A stretch of DNA of 64,000 nt from Nocardioides ungokensis (GTDB lineage: Bacteria > Actinomycetota > Actinomycetes > Propionibacteriales > Nocardioidaceae). This document shows, piece by piece, positions 31,945 through 41,926 of this stretch. Numbering within the stretch: position 1 is the stretch's first letter; every line of letters begins with the position of its first letter. The stretch spans positions 4,101,001-4,165,000 of the forward strand of contig NZ_CP059164.1 of the NCBI RefSeq assembly GCF_013466985.1, in the 5' to 3' direction. The notes below the pieces were generated by a model, which saw nothing but the letters and a program-made list of their open reading frames with translations, was not told the origin of the DNA and did not search any database. The position numbers and the translations under genes were made by a program.

Positions 31945-32988
31945 TCAGGCCAGGGCGGCCTTGAGCTTGGCGGCGATCCCGGCGTTGGCGGCCCGGCTGG
32001 TGCGGCCCACGCCGACGATGTTGAAGAAGCCGTGGATCTGGTCGGGGTAGCGCTTGAGCTCCACCTCCACCCCGGCGTCCGCGAGCTTGCGGGCGTAGGC
32101 CTCGCCCTCGTCACGCAGCGGGTCGAAGCCGGCGGTGGCGACGTACGCCGGGGCCAGGCCGTCGGGCAGGTCGGCGTACAGCGGGGAGAGCCGGGGGTCG
32201 CGCGGGTCCGCGCCCGGCGGGACGTAGCTCGCGGTGGCCAGGTCCATGAACGCGCTGGTGAGGTAGAACCCCTCGGAGAACATCGCCCGGCTGCCGCCGG
32301 CCGCGGTGTGGTCGGTGCCGGGGTAGATCAGCAGCTGGAACGCCAGCGGCAGCCCCTCGCGGGCGGCCTCGATCGCGGTCGTCGCGGCCAGGCAGCCTCC
32401 GGCGGAGTCGCCGCCGACCGCGAGCCGGTCCCGGTCCGCGCCGACGGACTCGGCGTTCTCGACCAGCCAGCGGTAGGCCGCCACCGAGTCGTCGTACGCC
32501 GCGGGGAACGGCGCCTCGGGCGCCAGCCGGTAGTCCACCGCGAGCACCCGCACCCCGCTGCGCTCGGCGAGGAAGCGGCAGGCGGCGTCGTGGGAGTCCA
32601 GGTCGCCGTAGACCCAGCCGCCGCCGTGCAGGAAGAGCAGCGTGGGGCCGGGGGTGTCGACCCCGGTGGGCACGTACAGGCGCCCGGCCAGGTCGCCCAC
32701 CGGCAGGCTCCGCACCGCGCCGACCGGCTGCCGGCCCCCGGTCATCGCGGAGTGCCGCAGGATCGCGCGCCGGCCCTCGGGGATCGGCAGCGTCTCGGCG
32801 CCGACCTCGCGGGCGACCTTCTGCAGCCGCAGCGCGAGCTGGGTGTCGGTCGCCAGGGTCTGGCCGTCGCGGACGATCGGCTTCCCCGCGAGCCGGCGCT
32901 GCACCGGCTCCGGGAGGGCGAGCGCGCCCCGCAGGGTCGCGGAGCGGAGGCGCTGGCTGGCGTCGGCGAGCTGGTGCTTGAAGGTCAC
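31945..32988 (-). CDS. Alpha/beta-hydrolase of the hormone-sensitive lipase family
   Basis: A 347-residue carboxylesterase. The oxyanion-hole motif HGGGWVYGD and the nucleophile elbow GDSAGG identify the HSL (GH-GG) family. The acid and base appear near DPLRDEG and QIHGFF at the C-terminus. It hydrolyses short- to medium-chain esters; the natural substrate is unknown. It is convergent with the MDR gene. ATG 32988 is supported by length. Confidence 0.87.
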   Translation of the reverse strand: MTFKHQLADASQRLRSATLRGALALPEPVQRRLAGKPIVRDGQTLATDTQLALRLQKVAREVGAETLPIPEGRRAILRHSAMTGGRQPVGAVRSLPVGDLAGRLYVPTGVDTPGPTLLFLHGGGWVYGDLDSHDAACRFLAERSGVRVLAVDYRLAPEAPFPAAYDDSVAAYRWLVENAESVGADRDRLAVGGDSAGGCLAATTAIEAAREGLPLAFQLLIYPGTDHTAAGGSRAMFSEGFYLTSAFMDLATASYVPPGADPRDPRLSPLYADLPDGLAPAYVATAGFDPLRDEGEAYARKLADAGVEVELKRYPDQIHGFFNIVGVGRTSRAANAGIAAKLKAALA

Positions 32989-33128
32989 CCGCGCACCCTA
33001 GGGCGTTCCGGGTGGGGCGTCGGGGTGGTGGTTGCCCCGTGGACACCCGCCTTGTGCGGTGGCGTGCCGTCCTGCCTCGTCCGGCCATCGGCTGCGGGAC
33101 GGCGCCGGGTGCGGCACACTGCGTGGCC

Positions 33129-33479
33129 GTGTCCATCTCCCCGATCCGGCGGTTGGCCGTCTGGGGCGGCGCCGCGGCCCTCTGCCTGCTCGGCCCGCTC
33201 GTCGCGCTCGCCGTGTGGGCGGTCGGGCTGGGGCACTACCTCGAAGACTACTGCTTCACCCGGGCGCCCTCGCCGCCGAACGAGGGCGTGGTGGTGACCG
33301 GCCCGATCCTGCAGTGGCCGGCCACGCTGCGATGCGAGTACGACCCGCCGTACCCCGACGTGGTCGTCACCGACTGGGGCCCGCTGCTGTGGACCGCCGG
33401 CTGCGCGGGCGTCACCCTCACCGGCATCGCCGTCGTGCTCGTCCTCGCCCGCTTCATGAGCGCGCGGCCCCGCTTGTAA
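33129..33479 (+). CDS. Small two-helix membrane protein, hypothetical
   Basis: A 116-residue protein with an N-terminal transmembrane segment (about 10-34, AAALCLLGPLVALAVWAVG), an outside loop of about 50 residues with two Cys (CF... RCEYDPPYPD) and a second helix (LLWTAGCAGVTLTGIAVVLVLA). The two loop cysteines could pair. GTG 33129 is preferred because the longer upstream frame is not hydrophobic or conserved-looking. The stop codon lies in the left arm of a 19-bp inverted repeat. Confidence 0.65.
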   Translation: MSISPIRRLAVWGGAAALCLLGPLVALAVWAVGLGHYLEDYCFTRAPSPPNEGVVVTGPILQWPATLRCEYDPPYPDVVVTDWGPLLWTAGCAGVTLTGIAVVLVLARFMSARPRL

Positions 33480-33544
33480 CGCTCCGTTAGGGAATCTGGA
33501 GCCCCCGCAGAACGGCGCGGCAGAGTCCCTAACGGAGCGTTACA
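33475..33544. terminator. 19-bp perfect inverted repeat with 32-nt loop (bidirectional terminator or mobile palindrome)
   Basis: Arms 33475-33493 (TGTAACGCTCCGTTAGGGA) and 33526-33544 are exact complements. The left arm includes the TAA stop of the small membrane gene. The right arm ends 16 bp before the stop of the convergent sensor gene. It could end both transcripts. It lacks T-tracts, and its long exact arms also suit a small mobile palindrome. Confidence 0.6.
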
Positions 33545-33559
33545 TGTGGTCCGACGGTC

Positions 33560-34867
33560 CTAGCGGCGCAGTGAGGCCACGAACACGTGCCGGCCGCCGG
33601 GGAGGCACTGGGACTCCACGACCAGCTCGACGAGGGTCTCGCTGCCGTCGCGGCACAGCGCGGGGACGGTGACCGGCCGGCCGATCAGGGGCGCCCGGCC
33701 GGTGGTCAGGTGCATCGTGAACCCGGCCAGGTGGGCCTGGCGGAAGCGCGGCGGGATGATCCACATCAGGCGCCGGCCGACCAGGTCGTCAGGGTCGTCG
33801 TACCCGAGCAGCGCGAGCGCCGGCCGGCTCACCGCCACGATCCCGTTGGTGTCGTCGGCCGCGATCAGGGTGTCGGGCGAGTCGCGGACCACCTCGCTGG
33901 CCCACTCCAGCGGCGTCCGCCCCGGCGGCGGGGCCGCCTCGCTCTGGTCGACCCACGGCAGCGGGCCGCCGCCACCGCTCTGCCGCTCGACCTCATCGCA
34001 CACCCAGCGCCGGAAGGCCTGCATCTCGGGCTGGGTCGGCGGCGTGAGCAGGACGCCCGCGTCGGCCAGCCCGATGGCGGTGTCGAGGGCCTCGCCGAGG
34101 ACCCGGAAGTGCAGCAGCGAGTCCACCGGCACCCGGAGCACCTCGCGGTCGCTGGAGACGTCGGGCTCGACGGCCGTGGCCATCAGCCTGTCGGGGTCGT
34201 CGCCGATGCCGGGGTCGGGCAGGTGGTCGAGGAGCAGGGCGATCGCGTCGCTGGACGCGGCATGCGCCTGGAGGCCGGCGACGTCGCCCTCGTCGCCGAG
34301 GCTGAACAGGAGGTACTCGCGCAGCAGCGCCTCCGCGTGCTGCTGCCAGGCGATGTGGAGCAGCAGCGGCACGTTGAGCAGCTCCACCGCGACGTCGCCC
34401 CGGTCGTCGCGGAGGCTGAGCACCTGTACGTCGCGCCCCGGGTCGGCGTACGTCCCGGGCGCGCCCATGCCCACGCTGATCTCCACCCAGACGCACTTGC
34501 CCGACTCGTGGGCATCGATGCCCCAGTCGTCGACCGCGCTCTGCACCAGCCACAGGCCCCGCCCGGTCCCGGCCAGGGTGCCGTTGCGGCGCAGCACCGG
34601 CAGGTGGCCGCTGCCGTCGCTCACCTCGATCCGCAGCCCGGCGTCGTCGACGATCGCGGCGACGTCGATCGGGGTCCCGGCGTGGACGAGGGCGTTGGTG
34701 ACCAGCTCGGTGACGACGAGCTCCGCCGACTCCACCAGGTCTTCCCGGCCGGCCGCCACCAGCACCTCGCGCATGAGCCGCCGCGCGTCTCCGACGCTGG
34801 CGGGGTGGGGGGCGAAGGTGCGGTGCAGTCCGGGGACGTGTTGCTCCACACGAGAGTTGTACCCCAT
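33560..34867 (-). CDS. HATPase (RsbW-like) and PAS domain sensor protein
   Basis: A 435-residue protein. An N-terminal anti-sigma-type ATPase domain (about 10-150) has the N-box [13 protein letters not shown] and the G-box [11 protein letters not shown] middle region of about 150 residues is unrecognised. A C-terminal PAS domain (about 315-435, [37 protein letters not shown]) closes it. No phosphotransfer His-box was seen, so it is more likely a serine-kinase or partner-switch sensor than a classical histidine kinase. ATG 34867 or GTG 34849 starts it. It is divergent from ppk with a 54-bp gap. Confidence 0.75.
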   Translation of the reverse strand: MGYNSRVEQHVPGLHRTFAPHPASVGDARRLMREVLVAAGREDLVESAELVVTELVTNALVHAGTPIDVAAIVDDAGLRIEVSDGSGHLPVLRRNGTLAGTGRGLWLVQSAVDDWGIDAHESGKCVWVEISVGMGAPGTYADPGRDVQVLSLRDDRGDVAVELLNVPLLLHIAWQQHAEALLREYLLFSLGDEGDVAGLQAHAASSDAIALLLDHLPDPGIGDDPDRLMATAVEPDVSSDREVLRVPVDSLLHFRVLGEALDTAIGLADAGVLLTPPTQPEMQAFRRWVCDEVERQSGGGGPLPWVDQSEAAPPPGRTPLEWASEVVRDSPDTLIAADDTNGIVAVSRPALALLGYDDPDDLVGRRLMWIIPPRFRQAHLAGFTMHLTTGRAPLIGRPVTVPALCRDGSETLVELVVESQCLPGGRHVFVASLRR

Positions 34868-34921
34868 TTGGGCCGTCGCAGACGCTCCCTTCCGTTCACC
34901 CGACGGTGCCACACTGGACCG

Positions 34922-37081
34922 ATGAGCCCCGAGAGCGTTCCCAGCGTCGCCCATCCCGTCGAGGAGCAGCCCGGGGATCACGAGACGTTCGACGTGGAGC
35001 CGCCGTACTTCCCCGACGACGAGCAGCTCGCCGCGGTCGAGAAGTACGACGACCGCTTCCTGGACCGGGAGCTGTCCTGGCTGCGCTTCAACCAGCGGGT
35101 GCTCGAGCTGGCAGAGGATCCCGAGCTGCCGCTGCTCGAGCGGGTCCGATTCCTGGCGATCTTCACCAGCAACCTCGACGAGTTCTTCATGGTCCGGGTG
35201 GCCGGCCTCAAGCGGCGCATCGCCGCGGGTGTCGCCGTCCGCGCCGCGTCGGGGCTGATGCCGCGCGAGGTGCTGGAGCAGATCTGGACCAACAGCGGCG
35301 ACCTCATGGAGCGGCACGCGCGGCAGTTCCGCGAGCTCGTGCCGGAGCTGGCCGACGCCGGGATCCAGCTGGTGCGGTGGGACGACCTCGACCGTGAGGA
35401 GCAGAAGTACTGCAAGCGGCTCTTCCGCGACCGCGTCTTTCCGGTGCTCACGCCGCTGGCCGTCGACCCGGCGCACCCCTTCCCCTACATCTCGGGGCTC
35501 TCGCTCAACCTCGCGGTGCTGGTGCGCAACCCCAAGACCAACAAGGAGCACTTCGCCCGGGTGAAGGTGCCGCCGATCTTCGCGAGGTTCGTGCCGCTGG
35601 GCAACCAGCGGTTCGTGCCGCTGGAGGACGTGATCCGGGAGCACCTGCGCCGGCTCTTCCCCGGCATGGAGGTCCTGGAGGTGCACAGCTTCCGGGTCAC
35701 CCGCAACGAGGACCTCGAGGTCGAGGAGGACGACGCCGAGAACCTCCTGGCCGCGCTGGAGAAGGAGCTGCTGCGCCGCCGCTTCGGCCCGCCCGTGCGG
35801 CTCGAGGTGGAGGAGTCCATCTCGCCGGCCGTGCTGGAGCTGCTCGTCTCCGAGCTCGGCATCTCCACCGACGAGGTGTTCCGGCTGCCCGGCCCGCTGG
35901 ACCTGCGCGGCCTGCACGACATCGCCGACCTGGCCCGCGAGGAGCTGAAGTACCCCGCGTTCGTGCCGACCACCCACCACCGGCTGGCCGAGGTCGAGTC
36001 GGCGGCCCCGGTCGACGTCTTCAAGGCCGCGCGGCGCACCGACGTGCTGCTGCACCACCCCTACGACTCCTTCGCCACGTCGGTGCAGCGGTTCATCGAG
36101 CAGGCGGCCGCCGACCCGCACGTGCTGGCGATCAAGCAGACGCTCTACCGCACCTCCGGCGACTCCCCCATCATCGACGCCCTCATCGACGCCGCCGAGG
36201 CGGGCAAGCAGGTGCTGGTGATCGTCGAGATCAAGGCCCGCTTCGACGAGCAGGCCAACATCCGCTGGGCCCGCAAGCTGGAGCAGGCCGGTTGCCACGT
36301 CGTCTACGGCCTGGTCGGGCTCAAGACCCACTGCAAGCTGTCGCTGGTCGTGCGCGACGAGCCCGACGGGATCCGCCGCTACACCCACATCGGCACTGGC
36401 AACTACAACTCCAAGACCGCCCGGATGTACGAGGACCTCGGCCTGATCACCACCGACGAGCGGATCGGCGAGGACGTCGCGCACCTGTTCAACAACCTCT
36501 CCGGCTGGTCGCGCAACGCGATCTACGGCCAGCTGCTGGTCGCGCCGGACTCCGTGCGCGACGGCCTCGTCGAGCAGATCCACCGCGAGATCCACCACCA
36601 CCAGGCGGGCCGGCCGGCCCGGATCCGGTTCAAGGCCAACTCGATCGTCGACGAGGCCGTGATCGACGCGCTCTACCTCGCCTCGCAGGCCGGCGTACCG
36701 GTGCAGCTGCTGGTGCGCGGCATCTGCGCGCTGCGACCCGGCGTACCCGGCCTGTCGGAGACCATCGAGGTGCGCTCGGTGCTCGGCCGGTTCCTCGAGC
36801 ACAGCCGGATCTACTGGTTCGAGAGCGCCGGCGAGCCCGTCGCCTGGATCGGGTCGGCCGACATGATGCACCGCAACCTCGACCGCCGGGTGGAAGTGCT
36901 GGTGCGGCTCCCCGGCGAGGAGAACGTCGAGTCGATCGGGCGGCTGCTCGACCTCGCCTTCGACGAGGAGACCAGCGCGTGGCTGCTCGAGAGCGACGGC
37001 ACCTGGACCCGCAACGACGGCCAGCTGCACCTCCAGGAGGCACTCATCGAGAGGCAGCGGAGACGACGTACGTCGGCTTGA
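34922..37081 (+). CDS. ppk: Polyphosphate kinase 1
   Basis: Ppk1 reversibly polymerises the gamma-phosphate of ATP into polyphosphate. The 719-residue protein has the N-terminal domain ([21 protein letters not shown]), the head domain and two phospholipase-D-like catalytic domains. The phosphorylated His is in [10 protein letters not shown] (near 489), and a second catalytic His is in [11 protein letters not shown]. It carries an acidic N-terminal extension common in actinobacteria. ATG 34922 is the first in-frame start with homology after it. It heads the phosphate region. Confidence 0.95.
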   Translation: MSPESVPSVAHPVEEQPGDHETFDVEPPYFPDDEQLAAVEKYDDRFLDRELSWLRFNQRVLELAEDPELPLLERVRFLAIFTSNLDEFFMVRVAGLKRRIAAGVAVRAASGLMPREVLEQIWTNSGDLMERHARQFRELVPELADAGIQLVRWDDLDREEQKYCKRLFRDRVFPVLTPLAVDPAHPFPYISGLSLNLAVLVRNPKTNKEHFARVKVPPIFARFVPLGNQRFVPLEDVIREHLRRLFPGMEVLEVHSFRVTRNEDLEVEEDDAENLLAALEKELLRRRFGPPVRLEVEESISPAVLELLVSELGISTDEVFRLPGPLDLRGLHDIADLAREELKYPAFVPTTHHRLAEVESAAPVDVFKAARRTDVLLHHPYDSFATSVQRFIEQAAADPHVLAIKQTLYRTSGDSPIIDALIDAAEAGKQVLVIVEIKARFDEQANIRWARKLEQAGCHVVYGLVGLKTHCKLSLVVRDEPDGIRRYTHIGTGNYNSKTARMYEDLGLITTDERIGEDVAHLFNNLSGWSRNAIYGQLLVAPDSVRDGLVEQIHREIHHHQAGRPARIRFKANSIVDEAVIDALYLASQAGVPVQLLVRGICALRPGVPGLSETIEVRSVLGRFLEHSRIYWFESAGEPVAWIGSADMMHRNLDRRVEVLVRLPGEENVESIGRLLDLAFDEETSAWLLESDGTWTRNDGQLHLQEALIERQRRRRTSA

Positions 37082-37160
37082 CACGGCCCTGACTTGCAGC
37101 ATCGCGGACCGCACCCCCTAGCATGATGGCCGTTCTGCTCCTCCTCACCAGGAGTTCTCC

Positions 37161-37778
37161 GTGGGTTTGCGATTCCGCCCGGTTGACACCACCTTCTACG
37201 ACCTCTTCACCGAGTCGGCCCAGCACCTCGTGGTCGGCGCCGGTCTGCTTGCCGAGATGCTCAGCGAACAGGCCAACCACGAGGACGTGGCGCGCCGGAT
37301 GCGCGAGGCCGAGCACCAGGCCGACGAGACGACGCACGCGATCGTGCGCCGGGTGAACACCACCTTCGTCACGCCCTTCGACCGCGAGGACATCTACGCG
37401 CTCGCCTCGGGGCTCGACGACGTGATGGACATGATGGACGAGGTCGTCGACCAGATCCTGCTCTACGAGGTCAAGGTGCTGCCGGCCGAGCTGTCGGAGC
37501 AGGTCGACGTGCTCCAGCGCTGCGCCGAGATCACCGCGGCCGCGATGCCGCAGCTGCAGTCGATGCAGAGCCTCGACGAGTACTGGATCGAGATCAACCG
37601 CCTCGAGAACGCCGGCGACAAGAACCACCGCCGTACGCTCGCCAACCTCTTCTCCGGCGAGTTCAAGGCGATGGAGGTCCTCAAGCTGAAGGACATCGTC
37701 GAGTCGCTCGAGGGCGCCATCGACGCCTTCGAGAAGGTCGCGAACATCGTGGAGCAGATCGCGGTCAAGGAGTCCTGA
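37161..37778 (+). CDS. DUF47 (PhoU-like) phosphate transport regulator
   Basis: A 205-residue all-helical PhoU-like protein of the DUF47 family, which modulates the Pit transporter made by the next gene. It shows the FYDLF start, ADETTHAIVRRVNTTFVTPFDREDIYAL (metal-binding ExxxD-type region) and a late NAGDKNHRR. GTG 37161 follows AGGAG by 6 nt. A 4-nt gap to pit implies cotranscription. Confidence 0.9.
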   Translation: MGLRFRPVDTTFYDLFTESAQHLVVGAGLLAEMLSEQANHEDVARRMREAEHQADETTHAIVRRVNTTFVTPFDREDIYALASGLDDVMDMMDEVVDQILLYEVKVLPAELSEQVDVLQRCAEITAAAMPQLQSMQSLDEYWIEINRLENAGDKNHRRTLANLFSGEFKAMEVLKLKDIVESLEGAIDAFEKVANIVEQIAVKES

Positions 37779-37782
37779 ACGC

Positions 37783-38781
37783 ATGGACCTCGCGATCGTC
37801 ATCGCGGTAGTCGTCGTTGCCCTCGCCTTCGACTACACCAACGGCTTCCACGACGCGGCGAACGCCATCGCCACGTCGATCTCGACCCGGGCACTGACCC
37901 CCAAGGTCGCGCTGCTGCTGGCCGCCGTCATGAACTTCGTCGGCGCGCTGCTCGGCCAGGAGGTCGCCCACACGGTCAGCGACACGATCGTGCCGCCGTC
38001 GGGCAACGCCGGGCTGATCGTCGTACTGGCGGGCCTGCTCGGGGCGATCGCCTGGAACCTGATCACCTGGCGCTTCGGGCTGCCCTCGTCGTCCTCGCAC
38101 GCCCTGATCGGCGGGCTGGTCGGCTCGGCGCTGGCAGCCGGGGCGACCGTGCACTGGCAGACCATCCTCGACAAGGTGGTCATCCCGATGGTGGCCTCGC
38201 CCATCGTGGGCTTCATCTTCGCCTTCCTGGTGATGCTGGCCATCATGTGGATCTTCCGGCGGCGCAACCAGCACAAGGTCTTCCGCGGCTTCCGGATGTC
38301 CCAGACCGTCTCGGCCGCCGCGCTCGCGCTCGGCCACGGCCTGCAGGACGCCCAGAAGACGATGGGCGTGATCTTCCTGGCCCTGGTCGCCTCCGGCTAC
38401 GCCTCGGAGAGCGACTCGCTCCCCCTGTGGGTGGTCGTCGGGGCCGCGTCGGCGATCTCGCTCGGCACCTACTCGGGTGGCTGGCGGATCATGCGGACCC
38501 TCGGCCGCCGGATCATCCACCTCGACCCCGCCCGCGGCTTCTCCGCCGAGTCGGTCGGCGCGGCGGTGCTCTACACGACCGCGTTCGTCTACCAGGCCCC
38601 GATCTCGACCACCCACGTGATCACGTCCTCGATCATGGGCGCCGGCGCCACCAAGCGCTTCTCCGCCGTCCGCTGGGGCGTGGCGCGCTCGATCGTGACC
38701 GCCTGGGTGCTCACCTTCCCGATGGCCGGCCTCGTCGCCGCCGGGTGCTGGGAGATCCTGAACGTCCTCGTCCCGGTCTGA
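37783..38781 (+). CDS. pit: Low-affinity inorganic phosphate transporter (PiT family)
   Basis: A 332-residue symporter with about ten membrane segments. The duplicated PiT signatures are DYTNGFHDAANAIATSIST at the N-terminus and the GHGLQDAQKTMGVI region in the middle, with PSSSSHALIGG and PISTTHVI loops typical of the family. It takes up metal-phosphate complexes with protons or sodium. It is preceded by its DUF47 partner. A triple 52-bp palindrome array follows the stop. Confidence 0.94.
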   Translation: MDLAIVIAVVVVALAFDYTNGFHDAANAIATSISTRALTPKVALLLAAVMNFVGALLGQEVAHTVSDTIVPPSGNAGLIVVLAGLLGAIAWNLITWRFGLPSSSSHALIGGLVGSALAAGATVHWQTILDKVVIPMVASPIVGFIFAFLVMLAIMWIFRRRNQHKVFRGFRMSQTVSAAALALGHGLQDAQKTMGVIFLALVASGYASESDSLPLWVVVGAASAISLGTYSGGWRIMRTLGRRIIHLDPARGFSAESVGAAVLYTTAFVYQAPISTTHVITSSIMGAGATKRFSAVRWGVARSIVTAWVLTFPMAGLVAAGCWEILNVLVPV

Positions 38782-38809
38782 GTCGCTTGCAGTAGTCCGA
38801 GGGCCTTGG

Positions 38810-38957
38810 GACGTCATACGTTCCGGCTGCCACGGCGACCAGCTCGTATGACCTCCCTCGAGACGTCATACGGCCCGGCCCCCCGAGCGACCAGCTCGTA
38901 CGACGTCCCGCGGGACGTCGTACGACGTGGCTGCCGGGGCGACCGGACCGTATGACG
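38810..38957. repeat. Three tandem 52-bp palindromic units between pit and pstB
   Basis: Each unit has 8-bp inverted arms GTCATACG ... CGTATGAC (or the GTCGTACG variant) separated by 24 bp. Left arms start at 38813, 38865 and 38917. Right arms start at 38845, 38897 and 38949. Every step is exactly 52 bp. The interiors share GGCGACC-type blocks. It lies between convergent genes, so termination is possible, but the exact period also suggests protein binding or an expanding repeat. Confidence 0.8.
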
Positions 38958-38974
38958 CCCGGGGCCGACGCAGG

Positions 38975-39754
38975 TCAGCCGAAGCGCCCCGAGATGTACG
39001 CCTCGGTGGACTCGTGGTCGGGGTTCGTGAACATCTTCTTGGTGGGGTTGAACTCCACCAGGTGGCCGGGCTCGCCGGTGGCCTTGAGGTTGAAGAAGCC
39101 GGTGTCGTCGGAGACACGGGCGGCCTGCTGCATGTTGTGGGTGACGATCACGATCGTGTAGTCGGTCTTCAGCTCGTGGATCAGGTCCTCGATGGCCGAC
39201 GTCGAGATCGGGTCCAGCGCCGAGCAGGGCTCGTCCATCAGCAGCACCTGCGGCTCGACCGCGATCGCGCGGGCGATGCAGAGCCGCTGCTGCTGGCCGC
39301 CGGAGAGGCCCATGCCGGGCTTGCCGAGGCGGTCCTTGACCTCCGCCCACAGGTTGGCGGCCTTCAGGGACCGCTCGACGATGTCGTCGGACTCCGACTT
39401 CTTCAGCCGCTTGGCGTTCAGCCGGTTGCCCGCCAGCACGTTGTCGTAGATCGACATCGTCGGGAAGGGGTTGGGGCGCTGGAAGACCATGCCGATCTCG
39501 CGGCGTACGGCGACCGGGTCGACCGAGGCGTCGTAGAGCGACTGCCCGTCGACCATGATCTTGCCCTCGACCCGGGCACCGGGGATCACCTCGTGCATCC
39601 GGTTCAGCGAGCGCAGCATCGTGGACTTGCCGCAGCCCGACGGCCCGATGAACGCGGTCACCGACCGCGCCTTGATGGTCATGTTGACGCCCTCGACGGC
39701 GAGGAAGTCTCCGTAGTAGATGTTCAGGTCGGAGACGTCGATGCTCTTGGCCAT
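38975..39754 (-). CDS. pstB: Phosphate ABC transporter ATP-binding protein
   Basis: The ATPase of the high-affinity phosphate importer. In 259 residues it shows Walker [10 protein letters not shown] (37-45), the signature LSGGQQQR, Walker B VLLMDEP and the switch His in IVTHNMQQ. It is the last gene of the pstS-pstC-pstA-pstB operon on the minus strand, 45 bp after pstA. Confidence 0.96.
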   Translation of the reverse strand: MAKSIDVSDLNIYYGDFLAVEGVNMTIKARSVTAFIGPSGCGKSTMLRSLNRMHEVIPGARVEGKIMVDGQSLYDASVDPVAVRREIGMVFQRPNPFPTMSIYDNVLAGNRLNAKRLKKSESDDIVERSLKAANLWAEVKDRLGKPGMGLSGGQQQRLCIARAIAVEPQVLLMDEPCSALDPISTSAIEDLIHELKTDYTIVIVTHNMQQAARVSDDTGFFNLKATGEPGHLVEFNPTKKMFTNPDHESTEAYISGRFG

Positions 39755-39799
39755 GTGAGTTCCTTGTGGTCGAAAAGGATTGAGCCCGGGGTCGCCGGG

Positions 39800-40882
39800 T
39801 CAGCCCTTCTTGGGGGCGAAGATCTTGCCGATCACCCGCGCGAGCAGGTTCAGCACCATCACGATCACGATCAGCACCAGCGCGGCGCCCCACGCACGGG
39901 CGATGCCCGGCGGGTCGCTGACGCCCGGCGGTGCGATGCCCGGCTGCGTGAACGAGTAGTAGATGTAGACGGGCAGCGTGCTCATCCGCTCGTTGAAGAG
40001 GTTGAAGTTCGTGGAGTCGGTCTTGCCGGCGACCACGAGCAGTGGCGCGGTCTCACCGATGACGCGCGCGATCGCCAGGGTCACACCAGTGATGATGCCG
40101 CCCAATGCGGTCGGAAGCACCACCTTGGAGATCGTGCGCCACTTCGGCACGCCCAGGGCGTACGACGCCTCGCGCAGGTCGGCAGGCACCAACCGCAGCA
40201 TCTCCTCGGTCGAGCGCACAACGATCGGGATCATCAGCAGCGACAGGGCCACCGCGCCACCGATCCCGGCCCGGAACTGCGGACCGAAGAGCAGCACGAA
40301 CAGCGACAGCGCGAAGAGGCCCGCCACGATCGAGGGGATGCCGGTCATCACGTCCACCAGGAAGGTGATCCAGCGTCCGAGCTGGGTTCCCTTGCCGTAC
40401 TCCACCAGGTAGATGGCGGCGAAGATCCCGATCGGGATCGAGATCACGGCCGCGGCCCCGGTGACGAGCAGGGTGCCGATCAGGGCGTGGTAGATGCCAC
40501 CGCCCGAGCCGACGATGTTGCGCATCGAGTAGGTGAGGAACTCGACGCTGATGACCGAGGCACCCTGGCTGACGACGGTCCAGATCAGCCAGACCAGCGG
40601 GATCACCGCGATCCCGAAGGCGGACCAGATCAGCGCGGTCATCAACCGGTCGACCGCGGAGCGGCCGCCCTCCACGGCCCACGCCCAGCCGGGGAGCGCC
40701 GCGAGGAAGAGGACGAGCGCGAGGGCCAGCCAGCCCACGACGGACCAGCCGAGCAGCATCGCCGGCAGCCCGGCCGCGGCGACCGTGAGGACCAGGGCGA
40801 GCACCGGCGCCCAGCGGGGCAGCCGGGGACGGGACAGCCGCATCGACGCGGCGAGGTCGGGGGCAAGGTTCGCGCTCGTCAT
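39800..40882 (-). CDS. pstA: Phosphate ABC transporter permease PstA
   Basis: A permease subunit of 360 residues. An N-terminal cytoplasmic/transmembrane extension is followed by a six-helix core. The EAA-type coupling loop is in ASYALGVPKWRTISKVVLPTALGG. ATG 40882 overlaps the pstC stop by 4 nt (ATGA). Longer upstream frames belong to the pstC shadow. Confidence 0.94.
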   Translation of the reverse strand: MTSANLAPDLAASMRLSRPRLPRWAPVLALVLTVAAAGLPAMLLGWSVVGWLALALVLFLAALPGWAWAVEGGRSAVDRLMTALIWSAFGIAVIPLVWLIWTVVSQGASVISVEFLTYSMRNIVGSGGGIYHALIGTLLVTGAAAVISIPIGIFAAIYLVEYGKGTQLGRWITFLVDVMTGIPSIVAGLFALSLFVLLFGPQFRAGIGGAVALSLLMIPIVVRSTEEMLRLVPADLREASYALGVPKWRTISKVVLPTALGGIITGVTLAIARVIGETAPLLVVAGKTDSTNFNLFNERMSTLPVYIYYSFTQPGIAPPGVSDPPGIARAWGAALVLIVIVMVLNLLARVIGKIFAPKKG

Positions 40883-41826
40883 CGCGACATCCTCCGATCG
40901 TTGCGGCCCACGACCCACCGGGCGGCGAAGTTGACCGCGAAGGTGAACGCGAAGAGCACCAGGCCGGTGGCGATCAGCACGTGCAGCTTGGCGGGCGTGG
41001 CCTCGGCGAAGCTCGAGGCGATGTTGGACGCCACGGTCGCGGGGTTGGTGTTGGAGATCAGGTTCAGGGTGACGATCGGCGAGGCGGAGAGCACCATCGC
41101 CACCGCCATCGTCTCGCCCAGGGCGCGGCCGAGCCCGAGCATGATCGCCGAGACCATGCCGGAGCGGGCGTAGGGGAAGACCGCCATCCGGACCATCTCC
41201 CAGCGGGTCGCGCCGAGCGCGAGCGCCGCCTCCTGGTCCAGCCGCGGCGTCTGCGCGAACACCTCGCGCGAGATCGCGGTGATGATCGGCAGGATCATGA
41301 TCGCCAGCACGATGCCGGCGGTGAAGATGGTGCGGCCGGTCACCGACGGCGGACCCGCGAAGAACGGCAGCCACGACAGGTGGGCGTAGAGCCACTCGTG
41401 CAGAGGCACCAGGTAGGTGGCCAGCGACCGGGCGCCCCACAGGCCGAACACCACCGACGGCACGGCGGCCAGCAGGTCGATGACGTAGGCGACCGGGACG
41501 GCGAGCCGGCGCGGCGCGTAGTGGGAGATGAACAGCGCGATCCCCAGGGCGAACGGGACGGCCAGGATCAGAGCGAGCACCGCGGCGAGGATCGTGCCGT
41601 AGATCAGCGGTCCGACGTACGACAGGAAGTCGTGGTTGGGCGCGTAGGTACTGGTCGGCTGGCTGAGGCCGGGCACGCCCTCGATGGTGAGGAAGATGAA
41701 GACACCGGCGAGCGCGGCCAGGATCGTGAGGCCGGCGGCCCGGGCCACGCCGGAGAACAGGCGGTCGCCGAGGCTCCGCGGCGGTTTCGCCGGGGCCTTC
41801 TCCGGGACGGAGGTGGTGACGGACAC
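40879..41826 (-). CDS. pstC: Phosphate ABC transporter permease PstC
   Basis: A 315-residue permease with six membrane helices. The coupling loop is AALALGATRWEMVRMAVFPYARSG. It also has GTxxxA-type helices near the start (YGTILAAVLALILAVPFALGIALF). It pairs with PstA to form the channel. It is 100 bp downstream of pstS, with a hairpin between. Confidence 0.95.
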   Translation of the reverse strand: MSVTTSVPEKAPAKPPRSLGDRLFSGVARAAGLTILAALAGVFIFLTIEGVPGLSQPTSTYAPNHDFLSYVGPLIYGTILAAVLALILAVPFALGIALFISHYAPRRLAVPVAYVIDLLAAVPSVVFGLWGARSLATYLVPLHEWLYAHLSWLPFFAGPPSVTGRTIFTAGIVLAIMILPIITAISREVFAQTPRLDQEAALALGATRWEMVRMAVFPYARSGMVSAIMLGLGRALGETMAVAMVLSASPIVTLNLISNTNPATVASNIASSFAEATPAKLHVLIATGLVLFAFTFAVNFAARWVVGRNDRRMSR

Positions 41827-41867
41827 GATGCTCCTTGGGCTACGGGGGACTACGGCTGAACGCCAGC

Positions 41868-41900
41868 GTGCGGCGGACCGGTTATCCCGGCCCGCCGCAC
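41868..41900 (-). promoter_or_regulatory. Intercistronic hairpin between pstS and pstC
   Basis: GTGCGGCGG (41868-41876) pairs with CCGCCGCAC (41892-41900) around a 15-nt loop, 27 nt after the pstS stop. Such a structure commonly protects or partly terminates the message, so that the binding protein is made in excess over the membrane parts. Confidence 0.5.
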
Positions 41901-41926
41901 CCCGGCGGTCAAGGTACTCGTGATGC

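Noticed and set aside
33560-37114. 1184-codon minus frame spanning ppk and the sensor gene
   Set aside because: Only the part up to 34867 has HATPase and PAS motifs. The rest is antisense to ppk.
38810-38957. CRISPR array
   Set aside because: Only three units, arms of 8 bp rather than 25-36-bp repeats, related interiors instead of unique spacers, and no cas genes.
38927-41173. 748-codon plus-strand frame opposite pstB and pstA
   Set aside because: Antisense to clear Pst genes; His/Asp/Arg-rich with no domain.
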